From JANSYL01 sp963921255 (GTDB taxonomy: Bacteria > Pseudomonadota > Alphaproteobacteria > Rhodobacterales > Rhodobacteraceae): a stretch of DNA of 64,000 nucleotides. Within the stretch, counting starts at the first letter, position 1. The number at the start of each line of letters is the position of its first letter. The stretch covers positions 1,364,001 to 1,428,000 of the forward strand of contig CAWUEW020000003.1 in the NCBI GenBank assembly GCA_963921255.3, read 5' to 3'. Both the position numbers and the translations under genes were made by a program. Below are positions 34,866 to 43,516 of this stretch, in pieces. The notes under the pieces are model-generated. The model was not told the origin of the DNA and searched no databases. It worked only from the letters and a program-made list of their open reading frames with translations.

Positions 34866-35671
34866 AGTCCAGCCGGTCTATATCGGCGCAAAGCTTCGGG
34901 CCGGGGGGCGCGCAGGACATCGCGCGCTCTTTGCCGGAGGAGGTTCCGGTTGCGGTGACCTGCAACGGGTCGACGCAGGCCGTGATGATGGCAACGCCTG
35001 CGGATCTGGAGGACTTTGCCACGGGCTTTGCCTTCACCGAAGGGTTTGCAACGCCGGACCAGATCCATTCGATCGAGGTCCTGCCGCAAGAGCAGGGGGT
35101 CGAGGCGCGCCTTTGGATCGATGAGGCGCAAGCGGAACGTCTGGGGGATCGACGGCGCGCGATGATGGGCCCGGTCGGCTGTGGCCTGTGCGGCATCGAC
35201 TCGTTGGAGCAAGCGGTGCGCGACTTGCCGCGTTTGCCGCGGGGCGGTGCCATCGCGATGGCCGATGCGGCCCGCGCGCCCGAGGAGTTGCGCGGTCACC
35301 AACCCCTCCACGATCTGACCCATGCGGTTCACGCGGCCGGGTTTTGGATGCCGGGCCAGGGGATTGTCGCGGCGCGCGAAGATGTCGGACGGCACAATGC
35401 GCTGGACAAACTGATCGGGGCGCTGCTGCGCGGTGGAACCGATCCGAGCACCGGCGCCATTGTGCTAACCAGCCGGGTGTCCATGGAGATGGTTCAGAAG
35501 ACGGTTCTGGCCGGTTGCCCGATCCTCATCGCGGTTTCCGCGCCCACGACCCACGCGCTGGCCTCTGCCGAGGCCGCCGGACTGACCGTCGCCGCCTTCG
35601 CACGGGGCGAACGGCTGGAGGTCTTTAGCCACCCCCATCGTATTCTGACGGAGACAACCGATGTCGCCTGA
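34862..35671 (+). CDS. fdsC: Formate dehydrogenase sulfurtransferase/chaperone (FdhD/FdsC)
   Basis: The 269-residue FdhD-family protein delivers sulfur to, or holds, the bis-MGD cofactor before insertion into FdsA. The redox CxxC is in GPVGCGLCGID near residues 101-111. GIVAAREDVGRHNALDKLIG is the strongly conserved cofactor-binding block. In Rhodobacter the homologue in this operon is named FdsC. It starts at the fdsA stop (ATGA) and its end overlaps fdsD by 11 bases. Confidence 0.92.
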   Translation: MKSSRSISAQSFGPGGAQDIARSLPEEVPVAVTCNGSTQAVMMATPADLEDFATGFAFTEGFATPDQIHSIEVLPQEQGVEARLWIDEAQAERLGDRRRAMMGPVGCGLCGIDSLEQAVRDLPRLPRGGAIAMADAARAPEELRGHQPLHDLTHAVHAAGFWMPGQGIVAAREDVGRHNALDKLIGALLRGGTDPSTGAIVLTSRVSMEMVQKTVLAGCPILIAVSAPTTHALASAEAAGLTVAAFARGERLEVFSHPHRILTETTDVA

Positions 35672-35864
35672 CAAACTGATCCGCATGGCCAACCAGATCG
35701 CCACCTTCTTTCAAAGCCAGCCCGGCACGGATCAGGCTGACCGTGTGGCGGCGCATTTGAAGGATTTTTGGGGCCCCGAGATGCGAACGGCGCTGAAGGA
35801 CCATGCGGCCAAGGACGAAAGCGCGCTTGATGATCTGGTCAAGCGGGCCTTGCCGATGATCTGA
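35661..35864 (+). CDS. fdsD: NAD-dependent formate dehydrogenase, delta subunit
   Basis: The 67-residue helical protein MSPDKLIRMANQIATFF... is the small delta subunit found at the end of fdsGBACD operons. It has no metal-binding motif and is thought to stabilise the complex. It overlaps the 3' end of fdsC by 11 bases and completes the operon. The stop is 21 bases from the convergent ABC adaptor gene. Confidence 0.9.
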   Translation: MSPDKLIRMANQIATFFQSQPGTDQADRVAAHLKDFWGPEMRTALKDHAAKDESALDDLVKRALPMI

Positions 35865-35885
35865 CGCCGTTGGGCGTTGATCGAC

Positions 35886-37091
35886 CTAGAGGTCATCGCG
35901 ATCCACCACCAGAACACCGTCCGCGACCGCATCGCTTGGATGGGTGATGATCAGGTCCCCTTCGACAAGGCCGGCACGGATTTCAGCCGTGCGTTCGCCG
36001 CGTTGGCCAAGTTCGATGATCCGTTCCTGGGCCCGTCCGTCCACCACAACGAAAATCGCCCAATCCTCACCGCGCCGGAAAATGGCACCAAGGGGCACCT
36101 GAAGGGTCGCGTCGGTGTCCCATTCGATGATCCGAAGGAAGACCGCAAAGCCGTGACCCAATGCGCGCCGATCCTCGGCGGGTGAAAGAATGTCGAACAC
36201 GGCATCGACCCGTTGTTCCTCAATCCCGAGCGCCGAGATCCGTGTCTGGGCCGCCGGTTCGACATAGCGCAGAACCGCCTCGAGTGTTCCCTCTCCGCCC
36301 CACCGTTCGACCCGGGCGCGTGTGCCGGGCGTGATCCGCACGGCGTCCGATGACAAGACATCGGCGACGATTTCCAGATCCTGAGGGTTGCCAATGGTCA
36401 GAAGCGGCGCGCCGGCTTGCACGGGGTGTTCGCTGATGGTTGCGATCGACAACACGACCCCGTCGCTTGGGGCGACCAGATCAACACAGCAGGCCGCGGA
36501 TGGATCGGCTTCCGCCGTGTCGAGCAGCCCGGCCTCGCTGCGTTCCAGCGTCCCTTCGGACATGGCAACGCGGGATTGTGCGGCGGCCAAACCCGCGTCG
36601 GCCAGGGCCAACGCCTGGGTCACCGTTTCAAGCTGCGTGACCGTGGACACGCCCCGTTCCACCAAGGTTTGCGTGCGATCGAACTGCAGCTGCGCAAAGG
36701 CGCGTTCCTCTTGCACCCGGGCCAGGTCGCTTCGCGCCACGTCCAGGGCCGCTGCCGCTTCGGCAACGGCGGCTTCGGCTTGGGCCCGGCTGCGCGCGTC
36801 GAGAAGGGCGGGCTGCCCAGGTTCGACGCGGGCAACGACGGTTTCGTTCGCCATGACAGCGTCGCCCACGGCGACCGGCGCCCGGAGCGCCGTGCCCGTG
36901 ATCGGGGCGGCCACCTCGAACACGTCCCGGATGCGGGTTTGACCGTCCGCATCAATCGTGACCTGCATCGGCGCCATCGCCACCGTAACCATATCCACGG
37001 CAACCGGCGTTTCGCGCACCGCGACATAGGCGAGGCCCCCCAGGATGACGATGCCCGCCGCGCTCAATCCGATTGTGCGTGTCGTCAGCAT
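35886..37091 (-). CDS. HlyD/MacA-type periplasmic adaptor of an ABC exporter
   Basis: The 401-residue protein has a single N-terminal membrane anchor (IGLSAAGIVILGGLAYVAV), a lipoyl half-motif (FEVAAPITGTALRAPVAVGDAV), a long alpha-helical hairpin (about 85-205, LDVARSDLARVQEERAFAQ) and beta-barrel domains with LVAPSDGVVLSIATISEHPVQAG. It would link the inner-membrane permease to an outer-membrane channel. A vicinal Cys pair (AACCVDL) in the second lipoyl half is unusual. It is the last gene of a three-gene minus-strand operon, six bases after the permease. No TolC gene is nearby. Confidence 0.88.
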   Translation of the reverse strand: MLTTRTIGLSAAGIVILGGLAYVAVRETPVAVDMVTVAMAPMQVTIDADGQTRIRDVFEVAAPITGTALRAPVAVGDAVMANETVVARVEPGQPALLDARSRAQAEAAVAEAAAALDVARSDLARVQEERAFAQLQFDRTQTLVERGVSTVTQLETVTQALALADAGLAAAQSRVAMSEGTLERSEAGLLDTAEADPSAACCVDLVAPSDGVVLSIATISEHPVQAGAPLLTIGNPQDLEIVADVLSSDAVRITPGTRARVERWGGEGTLEAVLRYVEPAAQTRISALGIEEQRVDAVFDILSPAEDRRALGHGFAVFLRIIEWDTDATLQVPLGAIFRRGEDWAIFVVVDGRAQERIIELGQRGERTAEIRAGLVEGDLIITHPSDAVADGVLVVDRDDL

Positions 37092-37097
37092 TTTGCG

Positions 37098-39455
37098 TTA
37101 CTCCCGTGTTTTCATGACAGCGACCAAATCCATCGTGTCGATCCGGCGCCGGACAAGCAGGACGGCGACCAGACTTGTGATCAGCACGACGAGGCTGGCG
37201 GTTGCGTAGGTGGCCGGATCGGCGGTGAAAGGGATCGCGTAAAGATCGGACGTGAATGAATTGGACATGGCCCGTGAGATCCACGCGCCAAGCACCCACC
37301 CAACCGGTTGTGCCAGAAGCGCAAGCAGCATCGTCTCGCCGATCAGGACGCCCGACACCTCGGCCCGCGAGAATCCGAGGATGCGCAAACTGGCCAATTC
37401 GCGTGCACGTTCAGACAGTTGGATGCGCGCACCGTTATAGGCGACCCCGATCGTGATCAGGATGGCAATCGCCGCATAGACGCCGTTGATGACCACAATG
37501 TTCTGGTTGATCGTCTCCTGGAACGAGACGCGGTTGTCCGTCATCAGGATCAGCCCGGAGAGCGAGGGCGTTTCCTTCAAGGCGGCGTGCAGATCGGGCA
37601 ATCGCGTCGGATCGATCAGAACATTCGCCACCGACACCTGAGGGCTGCGCCGGAACGTGGCATCCAGAAAGGCCATATCGGCATAGGCGCCAAGGCCGAG
37701 ATACTGCTCGATCAGGCTGGTGACCGTCAGGTCATGGGTTTCGCGGCGACCGGTCAGGAACTCAACGCTGACGCTGTCGCCAATCTGCAGCTCCAACTGA
37801 TCGGCCAGGCGTTCAGACAGCATGATCCCGCCCGGCGGCGCCGTGGCGACCGCGCCGTTCGCGTCAATCACGCGGCTGAGCGTGGCATCCGGCGGGCGCG
37901 CTTCCAGGGACACCTGCTTTTCATGCGGCCCGTTGCGTAGGGTCACGGCGTGGAATTGTTGCGCCTCGACCTGAAGGACGCCGGGCAATCGTGCCACGTC
38001 CTCCAGCGCGCTTAGCGGCAGGTCACGGGTGAACAGGATCATCGCGTGCTGGCGATAGGTCTGAAAGAACGCCAGGTCGATGATGCGGTCAAGCGACGTG
38101 GCCATGAACCCCGACGATATGACCGACGCCGTGGCCGCGCCCAACCCCAGGGCGGTCAGGGTCGAGCGCACAGGCCACCGGATAACACTGCGGATCACCA
38201 TGATGGTAGTTTGCCGCAACCGCAGGAGGGACATGCCGGTGTCGAACAGCGTGTGCCGGAACTGCGGTGGGGCCGGGGGCTGCATGGCAATCGCGGGGGC
38301 AAGTCGGGCGGCGGCCAGGGCCGCCCGGACCGCGCCGATCATCGTGGTCAGCAGGGCCGCCAGACCCGACATGGCGTAGACCCAGGCCGGCACACGGAAC
38401 AGCAGGTAGGGAAAGTCGAAGAACTGTGCATATTGCCAGGCCATGGCCCGCGCCAAAAGCGTGCCCAAACCCCACCCGATCCCGATGCCGACAACGGCGA
38501 TCAAGGCCGCCAACAAAAGATAGTGCAGGCACACCTCGAAATCGGAGTATCCCAAGGCTTTCAGCAGCCCGATCTCCGACCGATCCAAGGCCACGATCCG
38601 GCTCATCACCATGCCCACCAGGAAGGCCGATACGGCAAAGAAGATGGGGGGAATGACAACCGCCATGGACCGCAACTGGTCGATCTCGGCCGTGACGAAG
38701 GCGTCGGAGGGCTGCCGATCCCGCCCATAGGCGCCGAGGCCGCCGTAGGGCGCGAGCAGGTGGTCGACCTGATCGAAGACGTCCTCGGCCACCGCGTCCG
38801 CGGACAATCGCAAGGCCAAGGTGTTGAAGGCGCCCACCATGTCAAAGGAGGCAGCGACCGAGGCTTCGGTCATCCACAGGATGCCGTAGCCCGCGTTGTC
38901 GGGCATCAAGGCGCCGGGACCGATGGTGTAGATGAATTCCGGGCTAAGCGCGGTTCCGGTGATCACGAGGTCCCGTTGTTGGCCGTTCAGCGTGGCGCGG
39001 AACCGATCTCCGATTCCGAAGCCATTGGCCTCGGCAAAGGCCGCGTTGACCATGACGTCATCGGTGCCGGCGGGTGGCGTGCCGGATTGCAGGATCGGGA
39101 CGTTTAGGGCCGGGTCGTCATCGGCCGGCCAACTCAAGATACGCGCGGTCGCCAGTTCGACCCGATCCTCGATGTCCAGGATCGCGAACCCGGCCACGCG
39201 GGCCTCGGCCGCAACGACGCCGGGGATGGCGCGAAGATCAGGCAAAAGCGTTCTGGGCGCGCGGGTGGCGTCGGCAAAGGCATCGGCAAACCGGTTGCGT
39301 TCGTAATAGGCGCTGCGGGTGTCGGTCAGCGCGGTGAACATGCCGAAGGCCGTCAGCAGAATGGCGACGCCACAGGCCAGCACCATGGCGATTGCGAGCC
39401 CCTGCAACCAGAGCCGTCCGAAATCCCGCATCAGTTTGATATCGAGCGCTTGCAT
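37098..39455 (-). CDS. ABC transporter permease, FtsX/MacB-DevC type, two-domain
   Basis: The 785-residue permease has an N-terminal TM helix (LQGLAIAMVLACGVAILLTAF), a large periplasmic domain, three TM helices with the FtsX signature (SAFLVGMVMSRIVALDRSEIGLLKALGYS), then a second TM-periplasmic-TM repeat ending IGETMLLALLAQPVGWVLGAW. This duplicated FtsX layout occurs in exporters of lipids, peptides or small molecules that work with HlyD adaptors. ATG 39455 is preferred, four bases after the ATPase stop. The substrate is unknown. Confidence 0.85.
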   Translation of the reverse strand: MQALDIKLMRDFGRLWLQGLAIAMVLACGVAILLTAFGMFTALTDTRSAYYERNRFADAFADATRAPRTLLPDLRAIPGVVAAEARVAGFAILDIEDRVELATARILSWPADDDPALNVPILQSGTPPAGTDDVMVNAAFAEANGFGIGDRFRATLNGQQRDLVITGTALSPEFIYTIGPGALMPDNAGYGILWMTEASVAASFDMVGAFNTLALRLSADAVAEDVFDQVDHLLAPYGGLGAYGRDRQPSDAFVTAEIDQLRSMAVVIPPIFFAVSAFLVGMVMSRIVALDRSEIGLLKALGYSDFEVCLHYLLLAALIAVVGIGIGWGLGTLLARAMAWQYAQFFDFPYLLFRVPAWVYAMSGLAALLTTMIGAVRAALAAARLAPAIAMQPPAPPQFRHTLFDTGMSLLRLRQTTIMVIRSVIRWPVRSTLTALGLGAATASVISSGFMATSLDRIIDLAFFQTYRQHAMILFTRDLPLSALEDVARLPGVLQVEAQQFHAVTLRNGPHEKQVSLEARPPDATLSRVIDANGAVATAPPGGIMLSERLADQLELQIGDSVSVEFLTGRRETHDLTVTSLIEQYLGLGAYADMAFLDATFRRSPQVSVANVLIDPTRLPDLHAALKETPSLSGLILMTDNRVSFQETINQNIVVINGVYAAIAILITIGVAYNGARIQLSERARELASLRILGFSRAEVSGVLIGETMLLALLAQPVGWVLGAWISRAMSNSFTSDLYAIPFTADPATYATASLVVLITSLVAVLLVRRRIDTMDLVAVMKTRE

Positions 39456-39459
39456 CGGG

Positions 39460-40167
39460 CTACCAACTGATTTCGTGCGGGGCGATCCGCGTGTCATTTT
39501 CGATCACGTCGGAAATCTTGCCGTCGGCGAACCGGATCACCCGATGCGCCATGGCCTGGATGCCGGCGTTGTGGGTGATGACCACGGTCGAGGTGCCAAG
39601 GCTCTGGTTGATGGTGTTCAGCACCTCAAGGACCTGCACCCCTGTCTGACTGTCGAGCGCGCCGGTTGGCTCATCACAGAGCAAGACATCGGGGCGTTTG
39701 GCGATGGCACGCGCAATGGCGACGCGCTGCTGTTCGCCGCCGGACAACTCGGCCGGGAAATGGTCGAGCCGGTGTCCAAGCCCAACCATCTCAAGGGCCT
39801 CTGCGGGTTTCATCGGATTGGGGGAGACATCGGTGACCAGTTGCACATTCTCCCGTGCACTCAGCGACGGAACCAGATTGTAAAACTGGAAGACGAACCC
39901 GACATGGTCGCGGCGGTAGCGCGTCAATGCGCGATCGCCCAACTCGGTCAACTCAAGGTCCCGAAACCAAACGCGACCCGTGGTGGCATGATCCAGCCCG
40001 CCCAGGATGTTGAGCAGGGTCGATTTCCCGGATCCCGAGGCACCAAGCAGGACCGCCAACTCGCCCGAGAACAGCTCGAGGTCGACGCCCGCCAGCGCAT
40101 GCACCTGTACATCACCCGTATCATAGATTTTGGTCAGATTCCGGGTTCTGAAGACCTTCTGAACCAT
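39460..40167 (-). CDS. ABC transporter ATP-binding protein, MacB/LolD type
   Basis: The 235-residue ATPase has Walker A GASGSGKST, Q-loop VFQFYNLVPSLSA, signature LSGGEQQRVAIARA, Walker B VLLCDEPTGALD and H-loop VITHN, all intact. The sequence class is that of LolD/MacB lipid or peptide exporters. ATG 40167 has a GGAGGTGA ribosome-binding site; the longer open frame to 40335 is rejected. It is the first gene of the exporter operon. An FNR-like dyad lies about 50 bases upstream. Confidence 0.93.
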   Translation of the reverse strand: MVQKVFRTRNLTKIYDTGDVQVHALAGVDLELFSGELAVLLGASGSGKSTLLNILGGLDHATTGRVWFRDLELTELGDRALTRYRRDHVGFVFQFYNLVPSLSARENVQLVTDVSPNPMKPAEALEMVGLGHRLDHFPAELSGGEQQRVAIARAIAKRPDVLLCDEPTGALDSQTGVQVLEVLNTINQSLGTSTVVITHNAGIQAMAHRVIRFADGKISDVIENDTRIAPHEISW

Positions 40168-40215
40168 TTCGTTCACCTCCAATTGCAGAAGTGAACGATT
40201 CTTGCCGCGCGGGAC

Positions 40216-40229
40216 TTGATCTGGCTCAA
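40216..40229. promoter_or_regulatory. FNR-like box between the ABC exporter and the dehydratase
   Basis: TTGAT-CTGG-CTCAA matches the FnrL box TTGAT-N4-ATCAA at nine of ten defined positions. It lies 49-62 bases upstream of the exporter operon start codon and about 110 bases upstream of the divergent dehydratase. Confidence 0.4.
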
Positions 40230-40337
40230 TCCTCGCGCAGGGGGCGCCGGTTTTGCTTGTCGTCTGGTCCGCGCGGGGGGTAACACTTGGCACGGGTTCC
40301 AACTGTCGAACCCTAGTCTCAAAATATGGAACCAACC

Positions 40338-42107
40338 ATGTCTGACACCCGTGCCAATCGCCGCTACCGCAGCCAGGAATGGTTCGACAACCCGAATAAC
40401 CCCGGGATGACAGCGCTGTATCTCGAGCGCTACCAGAACCAGGCGTTCACCCAAGGCGAGTTGCAGGCCGAAAAGCCGATCATCGGGATCGCGCAGACGG
40501 GCAGTGATCTGGTGCCGTGCAACAAGATCCACGTGTTCCTCATGGACCGGATTCAGGCGGGCATCCGGGATGCAGGTGGGATTCCGATGGAGTTTCCGGT
40601 GCACCCCATTCAGGAGACGGGAAAACGCCCCACGGCGGCCTTGGATCGGAACCTGCAATACCTGAGCTTGGTTGAGGTGCTGCACGGCTACCCGATTGAC
40701 GGGGTCGTTCTGACCACGGGCTGTGACAAGACAACGCCGGCCATGCTGATGGGCGCGGTCACGGTCGACCTTCCCGCCATCGCCCTGAACGGCGGCCCGA
40801 TGCTGGATGGCTGGTACAAGGGCAAGCGCGCCGGGTCTGGCACGACGATCTGGGAAGGGCGGCGTCTTCTGGCAAAAGGCGAGATCGACTACGACGAGTT
40901 CATGGAGCTTGCCTGCGCGTCGTCCCCGTCGCTTGGCCACTGCAACACGATGGGCACAGCCAGCACGATGAATGCTCTGGCCGAAGCCTTGGGGATGACT
41001 TTGCCGGGCGCCGCCGCCATTCCGGCCCCGTTCCGGGAGCGGATGGAGATGGCATACCTGACCGGCCGCCGCATCGTTGAAATGGTCGAGGCCGATCTCA
41101 AGCCCTCGGATATTCTGAGCCGGGCCTCGTTCCTGAATGCGATCAAGGTCAACACGGCCATCGGGGGCTCGACCAATGCGCCGCCGCATCTTCAGGCGAT
41201 CGCGCGCCATGCCGGGATTGAGCTGGATGTCTCCGATTGGCAAACCCATGGGCACGATCTGCCGTTGCTGGTGAACATGCAGCCGGCCGGCGCGTATCTG
41301 GGCGAAAGTTTCTTCCGGGCGGGCGGCGTGCCGGCGGTGATGGGCGAGATGCTGGAGGCCGGGCATTTGGACGGGTCGGTCATGACCGCAAAAGGCGAGA
41401 TTCTTGAGGCCGCTTTGGGTGGTGCGCGGTCACGCGATCAGGATGTGATCCGGCCTGTCGAGAACCCCATGCGCGCCGAGGCCGGGTTTCTTGTGTTGTC
41501 GGGCAACCTGTTCGACAGCGCATTGATGAAGACCAGCGTCATTTCCGATGATTTCCGGGCGCGCTTTTTGAAGGATGGTGTCTTCGAGGGCAGGGCCGTC
41601 GTGTTCGAAGGCCCCGAGGACTACCATGATCGCATCAACGATCCCGCGCTTGGCATCGACGACCGCACGGTCCTGTTTATCCGCAATGTGGGCTGTGTCG
41701 GCTATCCCGGCTCGGCCGAAGTCGTGAACATGCAACCGCCCGATGCGCTGATCAAGGACGGCATCTCTCACCTGCCAACGGTCGGGGATGGTCGCCAATC
41801 CGGCACATCTGAAAGCCCTTCGATCCTCAACGCCTCGCCCGAGGCAATGGTCGGCGGGGGGCTTGCGCTGATCCAAACGGGTGATCCGGTGCGTCTTGAT
41901 CTCAACGCCGGGACATTGGATGCGATGGTGCCGGACGCCGAGTGGGCCGCGCGTCGCGCCGCTTGGACCCCGCCCGAGATTGTCAGCCAAACGCCGTGGC
42001 AGGCGCTGTATCGCCAAACGGTCGGCCAATTGGCGCAAGGCGGCTGCCTGGAACTGGCCACGGCTTTTCAGCGGATCGCAAAGGACCTGCCGCGCGACAA
42101 CCACTGA
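40338..42107 (+). CDS. IlvD/Edd-family dehydratase, sugar-acid (arabonate/xylonate) type
   Basis: The 589-residue protein is an Fe-S dehydratase. QTGSDLVPCNKIH near residues 50-62, TTGCDKTTPAMLMG, SLGHCNTMGTASTM and the C-terminal LPTVGDGRQSGTSESPSI match the sugar-acid branch (L-arabonate, D-xylonate) more than biosynthetic IlvD. It would dehydrate an aldonic acid to a 2-keto-3-deoxy acid. The three cluster cysteines are present. The start is either ATG 40326 or ATG 40338; a weak GGAA before the second favours it. No sugar transporter or other pentose gene is adjacent, so the substrate remains open. Confidence 0.85.
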   Translation: MSDTRANRRYRSQEWFDNPNNPGMTALYLERYQNQAFTQGELQAEKPIIGIAQTGSDLVPCNKIHVFLMDRIQAGIRDAGGIPMEFPVHPIQETGKRPTAALDRNLQYLSLVEVLHGYPIDGVVLTTGCDKTTPAMLMGAVTVDLPAIALNGGPMLDGWYKGKRAGSGTTIWEGRRLLAKGEIDYDEFMELACASSPSLGHCNTMGTASTMNALAEALGMTLPGAAAIPAPFRERMEMAYLTGRRIVEMVEADLKPSDILSRASFLNAIKVNTAIGGSTNAPPHLQAIARHAGIELDVSDWQTHGHDLPLLVNMQPAGAYLGESFFRAGGVPAVMGEMLEAGHLDGSVMTAKGEILEAALGGARSRDQDVIRPVENPMRAEAGFLVLSGNLFDSALMKTSVISDDFRARFLKDGVFEGRAVVFEGPEDYHDRINDPALGIDDRTVLFIRNVGCVGYPGSAEVVNMQPPDALIKDGISHLPTVGDGRQSGTSESPSILNASPEAMVGGGLALIQTGDPVRLDLNAGTLDAMVPDAEWAARRAAWTPPEIVSQTPWQALYRQTVGQLAQGGCLELATAFQRIAKDLPRDNH

Positions 42108-42125
42108 CGCCAGAAGGAGACGCCC

Positions 42126-42545
42126 ATGCCCCACGCCATTTCGTGCCACTGCGGCGCGGTCCGGATCGAGATGGCGCGGCCGATCCGCCAGCTGACGCAG
42201 TGCAATTGTTCGATCTGTCGACGCTATGGGGCGCTCTGGGCGTATCAGCAGCGCAAGGCCATCACGATCACCAAGGGCGCCGAGGCCCTTGTCGGCTACG
42301 CATGGGGCAAGGGCACGCTGACCTTCTACCACTGCGCGACCTGTGGCTGTCTCACCCACTATGACCATACCGAGGCCCGCCAAGACGGCTCGGACATGAG
42401 TGCGGTCAACATGCGCAACGCCGACGATCCGGCGCGCATTGCAGGGCTTCCCATTCGCCTGTTGGATGGGGCCGGGACGTGGACGGTAATTGGTCGGAAT
42501 GTCGCTCCGCACCTGTTGATGTCGCCGGGCGCGGCGGGCGAATGA
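42126..42545 (+). CDS. GFA family (CENP-V/Gfa zinc domain) protein
   Basis: The 139-residue zinc protein has the GFA pattern: CHCGAVRIE near residues 7-15, CNCSICRRYGALWAY near 26-40 and FYHCATCGCLTHY near 67-79, giving two zinc sites. The family is named after glutathione-dependent formaldehyde-activating enzyme, but most members have no proven function. It follows the dehydratase by 18 bases, with an AAGGAG ribosome-binding site, and is probably cotranscribed with it. Confidence 0.88.
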   Translation: MPHAISCHCGAVRIEMARPIRQLTQCNCSICRRYGALWAYQQRKAITITKGAEALVGYAWGKGTLTFYHCATCGCLTHYDHTEARQDGSDMSAVNMRNADDPARIAGLPIRLLDGAGTWTVIGRNVAPHLLMSPGAAGE

Positions 42546-42572
42546 AAAAGGGCGCGCCCAACCGGCACGCCC
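42545..42572 (-). terminator. Intrinsic terminator of cspA
   Basis: On the minus strand, GGGCGTGCC-GGTTG-GGCGCGCCC forms a nine-pair stem with one G-U, followed by five T residues. It begins 24 bases after the cspA stop and touches the stop codon of the convergent GFA gene. Confidence 0.75.
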
Positions 42573-42596
42573 CAGATCTTGTCTTATCGACTGGGT

Positions 42597-42803
42597 TCAG
42601 ACCAGCGAGATGTTGACCGCGCTTTCGCGCCCGTCACGACCTTTTTCGAGGTCATAGGTGACCTTTTGATTGTCGGCGAGGCCGGTCAGGCCCGAGCGTT
42701 CGACGCCCGAAATATGCACGAACACGTCGCGTCCGCCTTCTTCGGGGGCGATGAAGCCGTAGCCTTTGGTGGTGTTGAACCATTTCACGGTGCCATTGGC
42801 CAT
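42597..42803 (-). CDS. Cold-shock protein, CspA family
   Basis: The 68-residue single cold-shock domain binds single-stranded RNA/DNA. RNP1 is KGYGFI and RNP2 is VFVHIS, and length and sequence are typical. ATG 42803 has AAGGAG nine bases upstream. The start at 42836 would add an unlikely leader. The ~220-base gap behind it is long enough for the extended 5' UTR often seen in cold-shock genes. It has its own terminator and is monocistronic. Confidence 0.93.
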   Translation of the reverse strand: MANGTVKWFNTTKGYGFIAPEEGGRDVFVHISGVERSGLTGLADNQKVTYDLEKGRDGRESAVNISLV

Positions 42804-43023
42804 TTCCGTGGTCTCCTTGGTTTTCGCTGCCCGCATCGTGCGGCAACCTGGCGGCGTTCATGCTAGATCGAGAGCATTCTGGCCGGAAAACCGAAAACAG
42901 ATAGGTCGATAGAGATAACGTAGCGCGGCCCCCATTTCATGGATCGTCGACACGGTAAAGGGGAAAGGCGTGGCGTTCCTCAAATCTTGGTCTATCCTTT
43001 TGATTTGATAGGGGGAGCCAACG

Positions 43024-43443
43024 ATGAAACTGACGCTGCATCACATCAATCTGGTGACCGAGGATGTCGAGCGCGCGAACGCGTTTTACCGCGATGTTCT
43101 TGGCTTGGCCCGCCCGGGGCACGGGCTGCCGAAGCTGGAAAAGACAAAAGGCTATGCCGGTGATGTCGCCTTTCTCAGCGACGGCGCCATCCAAACCCAT
43201 CTGGCGCAAAAGGACATCCATGCCGGGTTTCGCGCGGGCCAGACCGTCAATCCGGTCAGCCATGGCCATATCGCCTATCGGTGCGACGACTTCGCGGCGT
43301 TCAAGGCGCATCTGGAGGCACACGGCCTTCCGTATTCCGATTGGGGCGAGCAGGCCGTGCAGGGGTGGCAGCAGATCTTTTTCTACGACCCCGACGGCTA
43401 TGTGATCGAAGTGCACCAAGTCGAGCCCGGTGCGGAAACCTGA
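43024..43443 (+). CDS. VOC (glyoxalase/bleomycin-resistance) family protein
   Basis: The 139-residue protein has two beta-alpha-beta-beta-beta modules. LHHINLVTEDVERANAFYRDVLGL is the first-module signature, and GHIAYRCDDF and YDPDGYVIEVHQ mark the second. Metal ligands would be H7, H81 and the C-terminal Glu in VIEV. Members include lyases, dioxygenases and resistance proteins, so the substrate is unknown. It has a GGGGGAG ribosome-binding site. Its stop codon lies within the FNR-like box of the pta operon. Confidence 0.85.
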   Translation: MKLTLHHINLVTEDVERANAFYRDVLGLARPGHGLPKLEKTKGYAGDVAFLSDGAIQTHLAQKDIHAGFRAGQTVNPVSHGHIAYRCDDFAAFKAHLEAHGLPYSDWGEQAVQGWQQIFFYDPDGYVIEVHQVEPGAET

Positions 43444-43453
43444 CCCACATCAA
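43440..43453. promoter_or_regulatory. FNR-like box upstream of pta-ackA
   Basis: CTGAC-CCAC-ATCAA resembles TTGAT-N4-ATCAA with two mismatches in the left half. The centre lies about 70 bases before the start of the MaoC-Pta gene. Oxygen control of acetate formation would make sense, but the match is weak. Confidence 0.3.
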
Positions 43454-43516
43454 GGTGCCGTCATGGTTTTCGACTAGCGTGCAGGCGGACCTTTCAGCGC
43501 GAGACCAGGAAATACC

